NCBI GenBank assembly: GCA_029204225.1
Contig: CM055098.1
Location: forward strand, 9,033,746 to 9,097,745
Direction of reading: 5' to 3'
Length of the DNA stretch: 64,000 nt
DNA from: Diphasiastrum complanatum
Taxonomy: Eukaryota > Streptophyta > Lycopodiopsida > Lycopodiales > Lycopodiaceae
In this document: in pieces, positions 1 through 10,720 of the stretch
How the letters are laid out: each line of letters starts with the position of its first letter
How positions within the stretch are numbered: the first letter of the stretch is position 1
Program-made: the position numbers and the translations under genes
Notes under the pieces: model-generated
The model's input: only the letters and a program-made list of their open reading frames with translations
Told to the model about the DNA's origin: nothing
The model's database searches: none

Positions 1-1374
1 TATGCTACTGCAAGCTTTTATCACTGACACAAAAGTGACTTGATCCGGCTCAAAACCCTCAGCCTGCATTTTCTCAAAAAGCTGTAGAGCCTCATGATAG
101 TGGTGATGCTGCACGCAGCCCGAAATCATTGTTGTCCACACAACCAGATTCCGCTCTGGCAGGGTGGCAAATACTTCCCAGGCCCTTTTAAAGTCTCCAC
201 ATTTCGCATACATGTCAACAATGCTGCTCCCAAGAAATGAATCCAACCCTAGTCCACTCTTTGAAAATAGGCCGTGGATGTGATTGGCCAGCTCTGATGC
301 CCCAATGCTACTGCATGCTTTGAAAACTGATGCAAATGTGAATTTATCAGGCTTCAGATCTGCTGCGACCATCCTCTCAAATAGATGCAAAGCTTCCGCA
401 GCATGTGTTAACCCTAACCCTGCAATCAGGGCATTCCAGGAAACCACATCCCGCTGCGGTAGATCAAGGAAAACTTGGCAGGCGTCATCAATGCTGCCGC
501 ATTTGGCATACATATCGATGAGGGAGCTGCCAAGAAAATTATCAAACCCTATTGCAGTCTTCGCAAACAGGTTATGGACCTGCCTGCCCTTGTCCAAGGA
601 TCCAATTCTGCCTATGGCCTTAAAAACAGAGGCGAATGTAAACCTGTCTGGCTGCAGGCCCTGCCTTCGCATGTCCTCAAAAAACTCGCAGGCTTCTAAT
701 TCTCTCCCGTTCTGCACACATCCCGCCACCAGCGCATTCCATGACACCACGTCTCGTTGCGACAAATCAAAGAAAACCCTCTGAGCATCATCAATCCTGC
801 CACACTTCGCATACATGTGAATTAGGCTATTCCCAACATAAACATCCCCCACGCATCGGCTGTCAATGACGTGTTGATGCACTGCCTTGCCGGCTGCAAG
901 GGCTCCAGCCTCAGCACATGCCTTCAACACAGCAACATATGTATAAACACTAGGTTTTACATCACACTCCCTCATTTTGAAATACAAATTTATAGCCTGT
1001 TGGCTATGGCCATTCTTCCCATGAGCTGAAATTATTGAAGTCCACATATGATGGTCCTTTTGAGGAAGTCTGTGGAATTCTTCTAGGGCTTCAGCCAAGC
1101 TGCCCCCTGAATTATACATGCGGATGAGATGATTACACAGAAAGCAGTTCAGTCTAAGGGCAGAGTTTGCAATTAGGGTCTGGACTTGCCTGCCTAGGGT
1201 TAGATCTTTCTTGTTAGTGCATTGTTGTATGAGGGAGTAGAAGATGGTGGAGGGGAGGGGAATATTTCGTTGATTCATGAGGTGGGCAGCTTCAATGGCC
1301 TGAGGTAGCAGCCCCTCCTTGCAAAGCTTCATCAGTTGTTGTCTCAGTGTCATGGCTTCAGAAGGAGCAGTCAT
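1..1374 (-). CDS. PLS-type pentatricopeptide repeat (PPR) protein, 5' part
   Basis: The frame is open from the ATG at 1374-1372 through the left edge (458 codons, no stop seen). The protein is a run of PPR helical repeats with PLS-class signatures: MYAKCG three times, RDVVSWNALVAG and RDVVSWNALIAG, AEGFEPDQVTFVSVIKACSS. Families of this type are usually targeted to plastids or mitochondria and bind RNA for editing, splicing or stability. I see no obvious transit peptide; the start MTAPSEAMTLRQQLMKLCK is short and weakly basic, so the true start could lie upstream. One repeat is about two residues short (GLGLTHAAEAL). The C-terminal E/DYW part, if present, lies outside the window. Third positions and GC content look like a genuine gene, unlike the surrounding AT-rich DNA. 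Family call is firm; the RNA target is unknown. Confidence 0.9.
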   Translation of the reverse strand, partial: MTAPSEAMTLRQQLMKLCKEGLLPQAIEAAHLMNQRNIPLPSTIFYSLIQQCTNKKDLTLGRQVQTLIANSALRLNCFLCNHLIRMYNSGGSLAEALEEFHRLPQKDHHMWTSIISAHGKNGHSQQAINLYFKMRECDVKPSVYTYVAVLKACAEAGALAAGKAVHQHVIDSRCVGDVYVGNSLIHMYAKCGRIDDAQRVFFDLSQRDVVSWNALVAGCVQNGRELEACEFFEDMRRQGLQPDRFTFASVFKAIGRIGSLDKGRQVHNLFAKTAIGFDNFLGSSLIDMYAKCGSIDDACQVFLDLPQRDVVSWNALIAGLGLTHAAEALHLFERMVAADLKPDKFTFASVFKACSSIGASELANHIHGLFSKSGLGLDSFLGSSIVDMYAKCGDFKRAWEVFATLPERNLVVWTTMISGCVQHHHYHEALQLFEKMQAEGFEPDQVTFVSVIKACSSI

Positions 1375-1547
1375 TTCTGATGTTCAAGAGACGTGTCAGA
1401 TCAACAATAGGTGGTGAATCAATGGACTTTAAAATATTAGCATTGCAAATCGATAGCATCCTTGCACTTTTGATTAACCTAATTCAAAAACCTTAAATTT
1501 GGATAGAGGAATATAAAAGCAAAAATCTCACTTTATTCATCACCCTA

Positions 1548-1550
<3 letters not shown>

Positions 1551-1584
<34 letters not shown>
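1551..1584. repeat. (TC)17 microsatellite upstream of the PPR gene
   Basis: Seventeen uninterrupted TC units. On the PPR coding strand this is a GA tract about 180 bases before the ATG, a common setting for plant promoter or 5'UTR GA repeats. Whether it is transcribed cannot be told. Confidence 0.95.
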
Positions 1585-1592
<8 letters not shown>

Positions 1593-2131
1593 TTATCTCT
1601 CTCTGCGAACACCAAAAGCTCACTCCCGTCGTTTGGAAATGGACAACCAAGCAACAGATGCATGACAATAGCTGCTGCCAACAAACACCAAAAAACAGCC
1701 CGATCCAGCATCAGCTCCTTGCCTTGCCACTGCTCCACAGCCAAACCAGGCAGCCATGAATCAACGCAATGCAATGCAGGCCCTCAAAAGTAGTCCTAAT
1801 CCTCGCTAGCAGCTACTACTATACAATGATAATGCGATCTGAAGATTATGTAAATGTGATGACATTAAATGTGGTGACATTCTCACTTTCCAACTCTCTT
1901 TATGCCTATTTAATGATCACAAACCCTAAAAACCAAACCCTAACATAACCCTAAACAAATTCATCTCTTAGCTGGGCAGTGGGCGGCATGACGAAGGATG
2001 TTACCCGTGGTTGTCGGAGGAGGTAGAGTGGGAAATGCTTAAGGAGTGCACTCCAAATGCGGGGCAGGCCACATGTTGGAGATAGAGTGAGAAATGCTTA
2101 AGGAGTGACCTGCAATGATGGCCCATTTCAT
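1585..2131. other. Intergenic DNA, no gene seen
   Basis: No supportable coding region. A short direct repeat, TAGAGTGRGAAATGCTTAAG, occurs near 2024 and again near 2083, about 59 bases apart. The rest is low-complexity intergenic sequence between the PPR gene and the first retroelement remnants. Confidence 0.6.
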
Positions 2132-2191
2132 CCAAGGGTGATGGATGGAGTTAAGGGAAAAATATATATATCTTTCCCCTTGCACCCTTGG
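2132..2191. repeat. Foldback: CCAAGGGTG ... CACCCTTGG
   Basis: Nine-base outer arms (2132-2140 and 2183-2191) are perfectly complementary. Inside them AAGGGAAA (2153-2160) can pair with TTTCCCCTT near 2173-2181, leaving an AT loop. The word GGATGGAGTTAAGG also recurs directly at both ends. Probably a small degenerate foldback repeat; no function inferred. Confidence 0.6.
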
Positions 2192-2340
2192 ATGGAGTTA
2201 AGGACCTATGTGTCATCATTTGATTGGGCAGCCTTTGTCAAGCTGGCAAGAGGCTGCCTCCGGAGGCCAACGTGCCTCCAAATTAAACTTTTTTCATCTC
2301 CGAAGGCAGAGCCAGCCTCCAGAGGTAGGAAGGTCCGAAG

Positions 2341-2381
2341 GAGGTAGGAAAGAATACTCTAAAAATATTCCCTCCTACCTC
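2341..2381. repeat. Inverted repeat of the GAGGTAGGA type
   Basis: Arm 1 at 2341-2356 begins GAGGTAGGA and arm 2 at 2366-2381 ends TCCTACCTC. The 16-base arms pair with two mismatches around a 9-base loop. The flanking DNA (2240-2340) holds further near-palindromes such as CCTCCGGAGG and CCTCCAGAGG. A sister structure lies at 36087-36127. Confidence 0.65.
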
Positions 2382-2902
2382 TTTTATGTGGGCCTCCTCT
2401 CTCTATCTCTCTCACAACCCCATCTTTATCTTCCTCTTCATGTCCATGACCTTTATGTGCTCTCTTCTCTTTAGAAAGGGCTCTTCTCAATTGTTTCTCA
2501 ACTTTCTAAAATGTAGACCATATAATTCAGTTTTGATTTTAGAAAACCTCAAGTTATAGGTCACCAAGATTTTAGGGCACACATGGCTTATTGAAAAGGC
2601 AAGGATTTCTTTTTACACAATAGCATACATTCTCTGAGACACACATGCACCCACATAAAATTTATACAATTTTTTAATTCTTTTATTTTCCTTAAATAAT
2701 TTTTGTTTTTTTATTAGGCTTGTTCGCATAAGGCTAAGTTATTATGATGATTTGCTATTTTCTGAAAGCTAAGGTGTCCCTTGCCTTGCATCTTGGATGC
2801 ATTGCCCATTTTTTGGCCCCAGCTCAATCCATTTATCCCATAAGTTTTCTACAGTGCTTACAACTGCTACTCATATATTGAAACTAAACTAAGTCTTTAA
2901 AA

Positions 2903-2936
<34 letters not shown>

Positions 2937-3780
2937 TTGGAGGCCCGCCAAAATTTTTGGGATCAAATATTTTGGGCACCCTACGTTGGCCTACATGCTC
3001 GTATGCCGGTGATTGCATCGCAAAGGCCCACCCTTGGAAACGTTGCAACCCACGTCCCGCCAGCGCCGGCCGCTGTCGGCCAAGGTGCCCACAGACTAGC
3101 ACTGGCGCCGGAACGCACAGCGTGGCTCGGTGGCTGCTCTCCGGGCTCCGGCACCAGGACCTGTGTTGGTGCGCCGGGAGTCCTGGTTGCTGCCAGCGCT
3201 GCTCCGTGTACTCTGAACTGAAAATTTTATTTTAAAAAAGACCCAGGTCTACCAAAAATTACAAATTTTTGGTGGGTGGGCATTTGTTGCCTCTCCTTGT
3301 GCCACATGGCACACTGAGAGCGCGTTGGGGCCAAATGGCAGGGCAGAGCCTTTAAGGTGTAGAAGAGTTTTTGTATAGAATGAGCTTTTATATTTTTATT
3401 GAACTTTTTGAATTGCAATCTTCCTTTTTTCGTTTTTTAACAATTTAAATGCTTTTCAATTTCCACCAATATGAATGCTTTTGGAGCATAAGCTTTTTAT
3501 AATATTTTAGTTCACCTTATTTTTTAAAGGCATTGTTGCCACTTAAGTGGTATTAAGCTTATCCTTTGAATGTTTGTGAAATCATTTTTGGTTTATCTAC
3601 ACTTTTGGGAGCATTGGCACCTACAAAAAACAAAATTACATGCACCTTTCGTTAAAAAAGTGCATGTTGTGTAAGTATTTTGCATATCCTTGTACATATG
3701 GAAATCTCACACGTGTGGAGCACGTTCCCACATGTGGAAAGTAGTCATAATCATGTTAGATCTATGTTGAGAGTTAGGGG
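2382..3780. other. Intergenic DNA with a GC-rich island, no gene seen
   Basis: AT-rich non-coding sequence containing the TG repeat at 2904-2934 and a clearly GC-rich patch at about 3040-3215. The open frames across the TG repeat are microsatellite translations (VCVC or THTH runs) and are not believed. Palindromic CACACGTGTG is present near 3710. Confidence 0.6.
2904..2934. repeat. (TG)n microsatellite
   Basis: About fifteen uninterrupted TG units in AT-rich intergenic DNA. Confidence 0.95.
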
Positions 3781-4406
3781 TGCTTGAAATTTTGTAAACA
3801 TCTATCCCGATGTTTAGTAGGAGATAGGGCCAATATTGACTTTAGAGTCAAAATGGGCAAGTACACATGTAAAGTCATGACTAGGCCAAAAGTAGTTGAT
3901 GTGGCTCGGCTTGTTACATGTGTCATGATGAGGTTGGATGTGTTGGCATGAGAGCTAGTCACCAATCAAAAAGCTAAAAATCCACCAAATTGGTCCAAGT
4001 TTGAGGGCTCATAAGTCACTCAACCAATCATATTTAGAGGAAAAGAAGGGTTCCAATCATGTTTCACTCCCCTTCACCCTAGATTGCTACTTATATGTGA
4101 CTTCGATCAATTCTATGTACGTTTTTTGGAGTTAGTGAGAGTTTCTACATTTTGAGTCATATTGGCTTTCTCTCTCTACCCGAGGCTTTGTACTTGGATT
4201 CTCTCTCTACCCGACAACAAGGCTTTTTGGTACTTAGTTTTTTCATTACAAGTCTCCCACACGTGTGAATGTACTTTGGAGAATGATATATGCATGTTTC
4301 ATTGTGCTCTTGCCTTAGATTTGTGAGATTTCAATCTATGCTTGATCTTTGTTCTTGGGAGATCATAATTACACTTTTGGGCACTCCCACAGTGTGAAAT
4401 TCAACA
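3781..4406 (+). repeat. LTR of the CACACGTGTG copia family (copy 1)
   Basis: The region matches, on the plus strand, the LTRs at 42538-43177 and 58567-59302 (both minus). Shared landmarks are GATAGGGCCAAT and CAAGTACACATGT in the 5' part, the twin stretches CTCTCTCTACCCGA, CCCACACGTGTGAATG, and the end AATTCAACA. The proposed start TGCTTGAAATTTTG follows a purine run (GAGAGTTAGGGG), like a polypurine tract. The decayed gag start of the same family follows at 5135. Ends were placed by eye; the start is the less certain one. Confidence 0.7.
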
Positions 4407-5134
4407 CATGCAAATTGATTTATGTAAAACAATAAATTTTTTAATGTAAAAAAAGTATTCACATTGGGGACAAGAAACCTTCCTCGGCCCTTTCACTAAT
4501 GGAAGGGCATTTTGCCTCGAGCTACAACCCTAGCAAACGCCCTTTCCCAACTGAAGGCCTCGAAAGTTAAGGGCCCACTGCATGGCACACTTTACCTTTG
4601 TCTCATCATTTTCTTGTTTTTAGCTCTTGGGCTCTTAGTTCTATGCTCTTTCATGTTTCATTGTTTTTAACATATGCGTGAGCTTGATTCCATGCTCAAC
4701 ATAGCTAGAGAAAATCAAATTTGATTGTGAGCACACTTTTGTGAGGAATTTTTTTGATGATGTGTTTAAATATTTGTGAGTTAACATTCAAATTTGTTTT
4801 CCCAACTTTGATATACTATTTTTCTTTTCCATGCTTACCATATGATTTTTATAAATAATTTTACATGTTTGTTTTTTCCAAAGCTTACAAAAAAACTATT
4901 TTGATTGTTTCTAAGACCCTGGCAAAGGATGGAGATTTTTATTGTTGAGTCTTATTAATCTTGAGTCTACATCAATATTAGATTGCAAGGACCATTAACA
5001 TCATTTTTTTATCATTTCCAGCACGTGTGTACTTTGTGTACAATTATTGCTTCAAAATGGCATAAAATAGATCATTTCTTTTAGAAGCAAGTGAAAAATT
5101 AACTTCATTTAACTATTCCATTTGAAAACTTAGA
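4407..5134 (+). other. Copia leader between LTR copy 1 and gag remnant
   Basis: About 730 bases between the LTR end and the gag ATG. The last 40 bases resemble the sequence just before gag in the 58567-63829 element (CTATTCCATTTGAAAA against CTATTCAATTTGAAAA). No clear tRNA-Met PBS is seen right after the LTR, so it has decayed or been lost. Confidence 0.5.
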
Positions 5135-5330
5135 ATGGAATCAATTCTAGTACTTCAAGATTTCATAGATATAGTAATGGGAATTGAGGAGGAGGCTCAA
5201 ATCCTTCAAAATAATGTGAGATTCGAGAAGAGATCTAGAATGACACTTCATTGCATAAAGATGAATGTGTCCAATGATATTCTTAGGGAGATAGGAGCAT
5301 GTATTTCTCCCAAATATGTTTGGGTTATTG
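5135..5330 (+). pseudogene. Copia gag N-terminus fragment
   Basis: MESILVLQDFIDIVMGIEEE and the later MNVSNDILREIGACIS align with MESILILQDVTDTVLGLEEE and MNVSNEILREIGTCTT of the gag at 63201 (minus). This is the beginning of a copia Gag (UBN2-type) protein. Similarity stops near 5320, after which the frame runs into unrelated sequence, so only about 65 residues remain. It lies 729 bases after LTR copy 1 in the same orientation, so both are parts of one old element. Confidence 0.75.
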
Positions 5331-5559
5331 TTACGTCCATGTCCAGTATGTGGGATTCGGAATAATTCCTGACATGGATAGCCAGTTACTCCAGTGTATA
5401 AAATTATGAGTTATGCCTCATCATTCCAGACTTGGCCGGTAGTGTAATTAATGTAATTATAGGGCCCATACCTATAATTGGACATAGGAGCACTTGCATG
5501 GTGTTTGACTGCTATAATGCAAGAATAGGAGATTATATATACTATGGAAATTCGCCCAG
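5331..5559. other. Non-coding stretch between copia remnant and next repeat
   Basis: No gene. The text around 5340-5560 is probably the 5' part of the LTR whose 3' end is at 5749, but I could not fix the boundary. Confidence 0.4.
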
Positions 5560-6370
5560 CTACCTATTGGATTTTTGATCCATGAAGTCAGGATCTCCTC
5601 CTCTCTTGCATTCATTCACCATGGCTTGGGGTGAATTGGTTAGGGTATTGACTACTCATTTCATGTTGGTTGGGTGATTTGGCTCCACAAGTGTCCTTTT
5701 GGTTGCATGCCACAGGATCTAGTCGGATCTTCATTTGGTGATCCTTACAGTGGTATAAGAGCAAGGCTTTGCATCAATCAGAAGGTGGAGTTGTTTTTTG
5801 CTTTTTCTCAGCTTTTTGTATTTCCTCCTTGCTTTTGTACTTCAAAAATGATCGAAATTTATGGTATTTTGACGGTTTTTTGTGGTTTTTGAGCTAGTAT
5901 TCAAGGTTTTGGGTTGAAATTTGTCAAAGCTACTCTGCATGAATGTTTTTCAGAATTGTACTTGTTGTTTCCAAGTCATTGTGATTTATTCTAATGATTG
6001 CATGCCTTGATTGTGGTCACAAATAGTGATTTTTTTCAAAATCTAGTGATTTTGGCCTAGAAATGGAATATATGAACCATTATTGATTGAAATCAGAACT
6101 ATTGGTGCTTGCATGTAATTGAATTACAGTAGATAAGGCATGTTTGCACTTGCATGTGGGTTTGATCCACAAGAACGATAAAAAATAGTCAAAAAACATG
6201 GTTTTTTTACTGATTTAATTTTGGGGTTTTACACAAAATTCATGGCTAATATTTTGCATGCATGTTTTTAGAGGTGTAATGATGTTGTCCTAAGGCTTTC
6301 ATGAAGTTTGGTTAGGATTGGACAACATTAGGGGTCTCAAAAGTAAAAAAAGTAGTGTATTTTTGAGGAT
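5560..6370 (+). repeat. LTR 3' part, PBS and leader of a copia-type element (copy 1)
   Basis: This stretch is colinear with 38480-39430. Shared words include ATCTCCTCCTCTCTTG, GTGTCCTTTTGGTTGCATG, CATCAATCAGAAGGTGGAG and TTGTACTTGTTGTTT. An LTR end (CCTTACA) at 5749 is followed by TGGTATAAGAGC at 5751-5762, a one-base variant of the plant initiator tRNA-Met primer-binding site TGGTATCAGAGC. The roughly 600 bases after it are leader. No gag coding survives. Confidence 0.75.
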
Positions 6371-6856
6371 TTTGTAGCTTGAATATCAATTCAGGTGTGG
6401 TTTTTTTGCGAGCTTTTCTGAGTGAGCTTTCTAAGGTGAGCTTTTTTGTGTTTAAAGTGAGCTTATTCTATTAGATTTCACTCACTAGAACATATAAGTA
6501 ACAACTACCTACTTCAACTATCTCCAATAACATATGCAATACCATATGTATCTGCAATACCACTATTTGGCATTGTGCCATTACAATTTCGAGGCACAAA
6601 GAAAAAGTGCATATATCATACTCCAGCAATAGTGCAAGCTTAAATATTGGTCCATTCAAAAGTTTCTTAACACGTCAACAATTTTATGACAGAAATGATG
6701 ATGAAAAAACATTTTTCAAATTCACATTTCTATTAGTAGAGAGGGAAATAGGAAATGTGCCAATCCCCTTTATTGCACACGAATGAAGAATTTGAAGCCA
6801 CGGGAGACATGTTGGATGATATGTTCGAGAATAATACTACAGCTAGAAAATAGAAT
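6371..6856. other. AT-rich DNA, no gene seen
   Basis: No coding potential recognised. The DNA lies between the leader repeat and the tandem repeat that starts near 6857. Confidence 0.5.
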
Positions 6857-7441
6857 ATGAGAAAAGCTCAACCAATATAGAAAATGACTTTTCATTCTGA
6901 AAAAGAAAATTACACTGGGGAGCCTCTAGAGGAGGAGCGTCGACGTCCCTCCTCCTAAGGCGTTGAAAAAATGTCGAGAAAACAAGGCCCTTCCTCAGCC
7001 ATCGCCCTCTAAAAAGAAGTAAAACGATTTTATAACTATTGTTGTATACGTGATACACAAACCAATGCTTCTAGACAAATATATAACCAGCTAATAAAAA
7101 TGAGAAAAGCTCAATTAAAATAGAAAATGACTTTTTATGCTTAAAAAAAAAATCACATTGGGGAGCCTCTGGAGGAAGAGAACTCTGCCAAGTTGAAAAA
7201 ATGTCAGAAAACAAGGCCCTTCCCTAGCCATCGCCTTTGAAAACAAGTAAATTTTTTTTTTTAAACTATTGTTGTGTACGTGATACACATACCAATGCTT
7301 CTAGAAAAATATATAATCAGCTAATAAAATATGAGAAAAGCTCAGCCAACATAGAAAATGAATTTTTATTTTGAAAAAAAAAAAACTCACATTGGGGAGC
7401 CTTTGGAAGAGGCGCTCCTCCTCCAGAGGCTCCCCAATGTG
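6857..7441. repeat. Tandem repeat, about 235-bp unit, 2.5 copies
   Basis: Units start at about 6857, 7100 and 7331 with ATGAGAAAAGCTCA. Each continues through TAGAAAATGA, CACATTGGGGAGCCTCT, GTTGAAAAAATGTC, ACAAGGCCCTTCC, TTGTGTACGTGATACACA and CCAATGCTTCTAGA. The third unit is cut short at the hairpin 7388-7441. Unit lengths differ through small indels. The function is unknown; it could be an expanded part of an LTR or a minisatellite. Confidence 0.85.
7388..7441. repeat. Near-perfect hairpin CACATTGGGGAGCC ... GGCTCCCCAATGTG
   Basis: Twenty-base arms (7388-7407 and 7422-7441) pair with one mismatch, and the 14-base centre pairs further (GAGG with CCTC). One arm equals the tandem-repeat word CACATTGGGGAGCC, so the hairpin arose where a unit meets its own inverted copy. 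Confidence 0.9.
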
Positions 7442-8399
<958 letters not shown>

Positions 8400-8580
8400 A
8401 TAAGGAGAACCACATCCCATATCGTAAAATCAGTTTTTAAATTTTTACAAAGGAAATGGTGATGCCTCACAAAACGTAATTTGTGGGGCAAATTTTTTTT
8501 AACAAGCACCTTCTGGACATCGGAAGGTGCACGTAAAAAAAGTTACTTTTTTTTTACATGCACATTCCGCCCATAGAAGT

Positions 8581-8940
8581 CCCACCATTGCCATACCAAA
8601 GATAACACCTGAGGAGGCATTCACGAAGAAGAAGCCAAAGGTAAATCATTTGCGAATTTTTGGATGTAAAGCCTTTGTACACATTCCTAAGGAAGAGAGA
8701 CGTAAGCTTGATGTGAAAGCTATCAAGTGTATATTCCTAGGATATGATGATCATGTGAAGGGCTATAGATGTTTTGATCCAGTGGAGAACAAAATACATG
8801 TAAACTGTGATGTTATCTTTGATGAATCTAAGATGTATGATGATGAGGATGTTGAGAAGATGGACACATCCAGTGGAAAAGATGGTACAGTGAGGATACC
8901 TCCTGATGGTGATCCATTTATTGACGTTCCTAGTCTGTCG
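8581..8940 (+). pseudogene. Copia integrase C-terminal fragment, inverted against its neighbour
   Basis: The translation contains KVNHLRIFGCKAFVHIPKEE, RRKLDVKAIKCIFLGYDD, KGYRCFDP and CDVIFDES. This is the conserved segment after the integrase core in copia polyproteins (FGC.AFVHIP, R.KLD.K...GYS). It reads plus, while the matching gag-protease-integrase part next to it (8941-12045) reads minus. After about 8940 the plus frame becomes the antisense of integrase. Together they look like one element broken by an inversion, or two fragments joined. Confidence 0.85.
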
Positions 8941-9425
8941 TATTGCATGCTTCTGACCAAATTGAGAGCATGAGTATGAGCTTGCGTAAGTTGTCTTTTG
9001 ATCCCACATTGATCACAAAGATCATTGAAGTCGTTAGACTTGAACTCACCTCCACTATCTGATCTTAGAACTTTGATCTTCTTACTTGTCTAATTTTTGA
9101 CCAATGCTTTGAAGCTCTTGAAAGTGTCAAATGCATCCGATTTCTTCTTCAAGAAATAAATCCACGTCTTACGTGACATATCATCAATAAAGGTCATGAA
9201 ATAGAAGACTTTACCCAAGGACATAGTCCTCATAGGCCTGCATAAATCTGTGTGGATCAAATACAGGATGTTCTTTGCCCTTGCAACACCACCTTTATTG
9301 AACTTCTCTCGATGCTGCTTCCCATACACACATGATTCGCACATCGACTTCAAGTGGTCTTCTATCGTAGGCAATCCTCTCACCATTTCCAGTTTCCTCA
9401 TCAAACTGAGACTTCCTAGGTTCAA
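8941..9425 (-). pseudogene. Copia GAG-pre-integrase and integrase core fragment
   Basis: The minus frame reads MCESCVYGKQHREKFNKGG (pre-integrase CxxC end), LIHTDLCRPM (first catalytic Asp), FYFMTFIDDMSRKTWIYFLK, and past a break EFKSNDFNDLCDQCGIKRQL. It would integrate cDNA if intact. The expected GVAERKNR Glu segment is missing at the junction near 8940, and a stop interrupts the frame at 9087, so it is not functional. It continues 5' into the protease region at 9654. Confidence 0.85.
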
Positions 9426-9653
9426 ATGACCAAGTCTTTTATGTCACAGTTCAGTTTTCGATGGAATGGATGAGATAAGTCCATGTTGCTTCTTGATTGT
9501 AGCATTCAACTTGTACAATTTAGTGTTGGGCTCTCTTATACCATCCGCAATGACTTTGAACTTTTGGTTCACATCCTTCACAAAGCAACGATCATGGGCA
9601 AATTCTACTTTCAACTTTTGATCAGCAACGACACCAACAGAAAGTAAATTTTT

Positions 9654-10140
9654 CTACAAACTTGGTACGTAAAGTACCTCCCTGATCATCTTGCTTTTTC
9701 CATCAGGTAGTTGGATTGAAACGGTGCATATCCCCTTGATCTTGCACACATCACCATTTGCTTGTGAAATGGACGTTCCATTATCCAATACTTTCAAGCT
9801 ACTGAACCAATCCTTGTTACCTGTCATGTGTCTTGTGGCTCCCGAGTCAATGTACCATGCTTGATCATCTTGATTAGATGACAATGTTGATATGAAGATA
9901 CTAGAGTCTTCAATTTCACCTTCATTGACAAGGTTACCTGCTTGCTTTGGTTTTCCCTTGCCTAATTCGCCAAGAATTTCCTACATTCGCTCTTCCAATG
10001 GCCATTTTTACCACAATGGAAGCATTTGCCCTTCTTCTTGGTCTTGCTGGAAGATCCCTCATCCTCCTAAGTCTTGGTGGATTGTTGTTTAGACGTCTTT
10101 TTGGCCTTGCCCTTGCCTTGTTTTTGGCGTGTCACAAGTG
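9654..10140 (-). pseudogene. Copia protease and Gag zinc knuckle
   Basis: The minus strand encodes WYIDSGATRHMTGNKDWF, the copia aspartic protease active site (D-S-G), followed by LPDGKSKMIREVLYVPSL. Before it (about 9980-10022) the translation CFHCGKNGHWKSEC is a CX2CX4HX4C zinc knuckle. The protease would mature the Gag-Pol polyprotein. Stops and frameshifts separate the pieces. Confidence 0.9.
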
Positions 10141-10141
10141 C

Positions 10142-10720
10142 CTAATCATTAGTGTTTTGATGTCTAGCTTTCACCATTTCTCGTCGTTGCTCTTCCTGCA
10201 TCAAGATTTCTATGAGCTCGTCAAAGGTTGGCAATCTTTCTCTTGATGCTATTCCGTTCACAAACATCTGATAGGGTTCTGCAATGCCGCACAATGCATT
10301 GTACACTAGCTCCACATCATGTATGTGCTCACCAGTAGAATGCAGTTCATCCCTCATTGTCTTGATTCTGGTCATGTACGTCTGAATATGCTCTCCTTGT
10401 TCCATGCGGGCACTATTCAGTTTTGACTTCAAAACATGATTTTTGATGGATTTGACATCTCAAACTACTCCTTTAGCACATCCCATGTCTATCTGGGTGT
10501 AACTGCATCACAAATATGGGTAATGATGTGATCCTTCACTGACAAGTTGATGAAGGTCAAAGCTTTCCTCACCTTCTTGTCAAACACTTTGATGTCCGTT
10601 TCATTTGACGGTCTTCTCTCATCACCTATGATGACATCCCACACATCCTTCTCTATTAGTATGTTTTTCATTTTGAATTACCACACTTTGCTATTTTCAC
10701 TCAAAATGGACTCTCCCATG
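10142..10720 (-). pseudogene. Copia gag (UBN2-type)
   Basis: Two minus frames carry Gag: MKNILIEKDVWDVIIGDE (N-terminal part) and MEQGEHIQTYMTRIKTMRDE with LVYNALCGIAEPYQMFVNGI (UBN2 core). The pieces are separated by a stop and a frameshift near 10440-10490. Gag would form the virus-like particle. The order with the zinc knuckle, protease and integrase to the left is normal for copia read on the minus strand. Confidence 0.85.

Noticed and set aside
407-420. Telomere-like GGGTTAGGGTTAA (minus)
   Set aside because: Only two units and it lies inside PPR codons.
284-784. 166-codon plus frame
   Set aside because: Antisense shadow of the PPR coding frame.
2884-3235. Open frames on both strands across the TG repeat and GC-rich patch
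   Set aside because: They begin in VCVC or THTH microsatellite translation and show no domain; competing overlapping frames exist.
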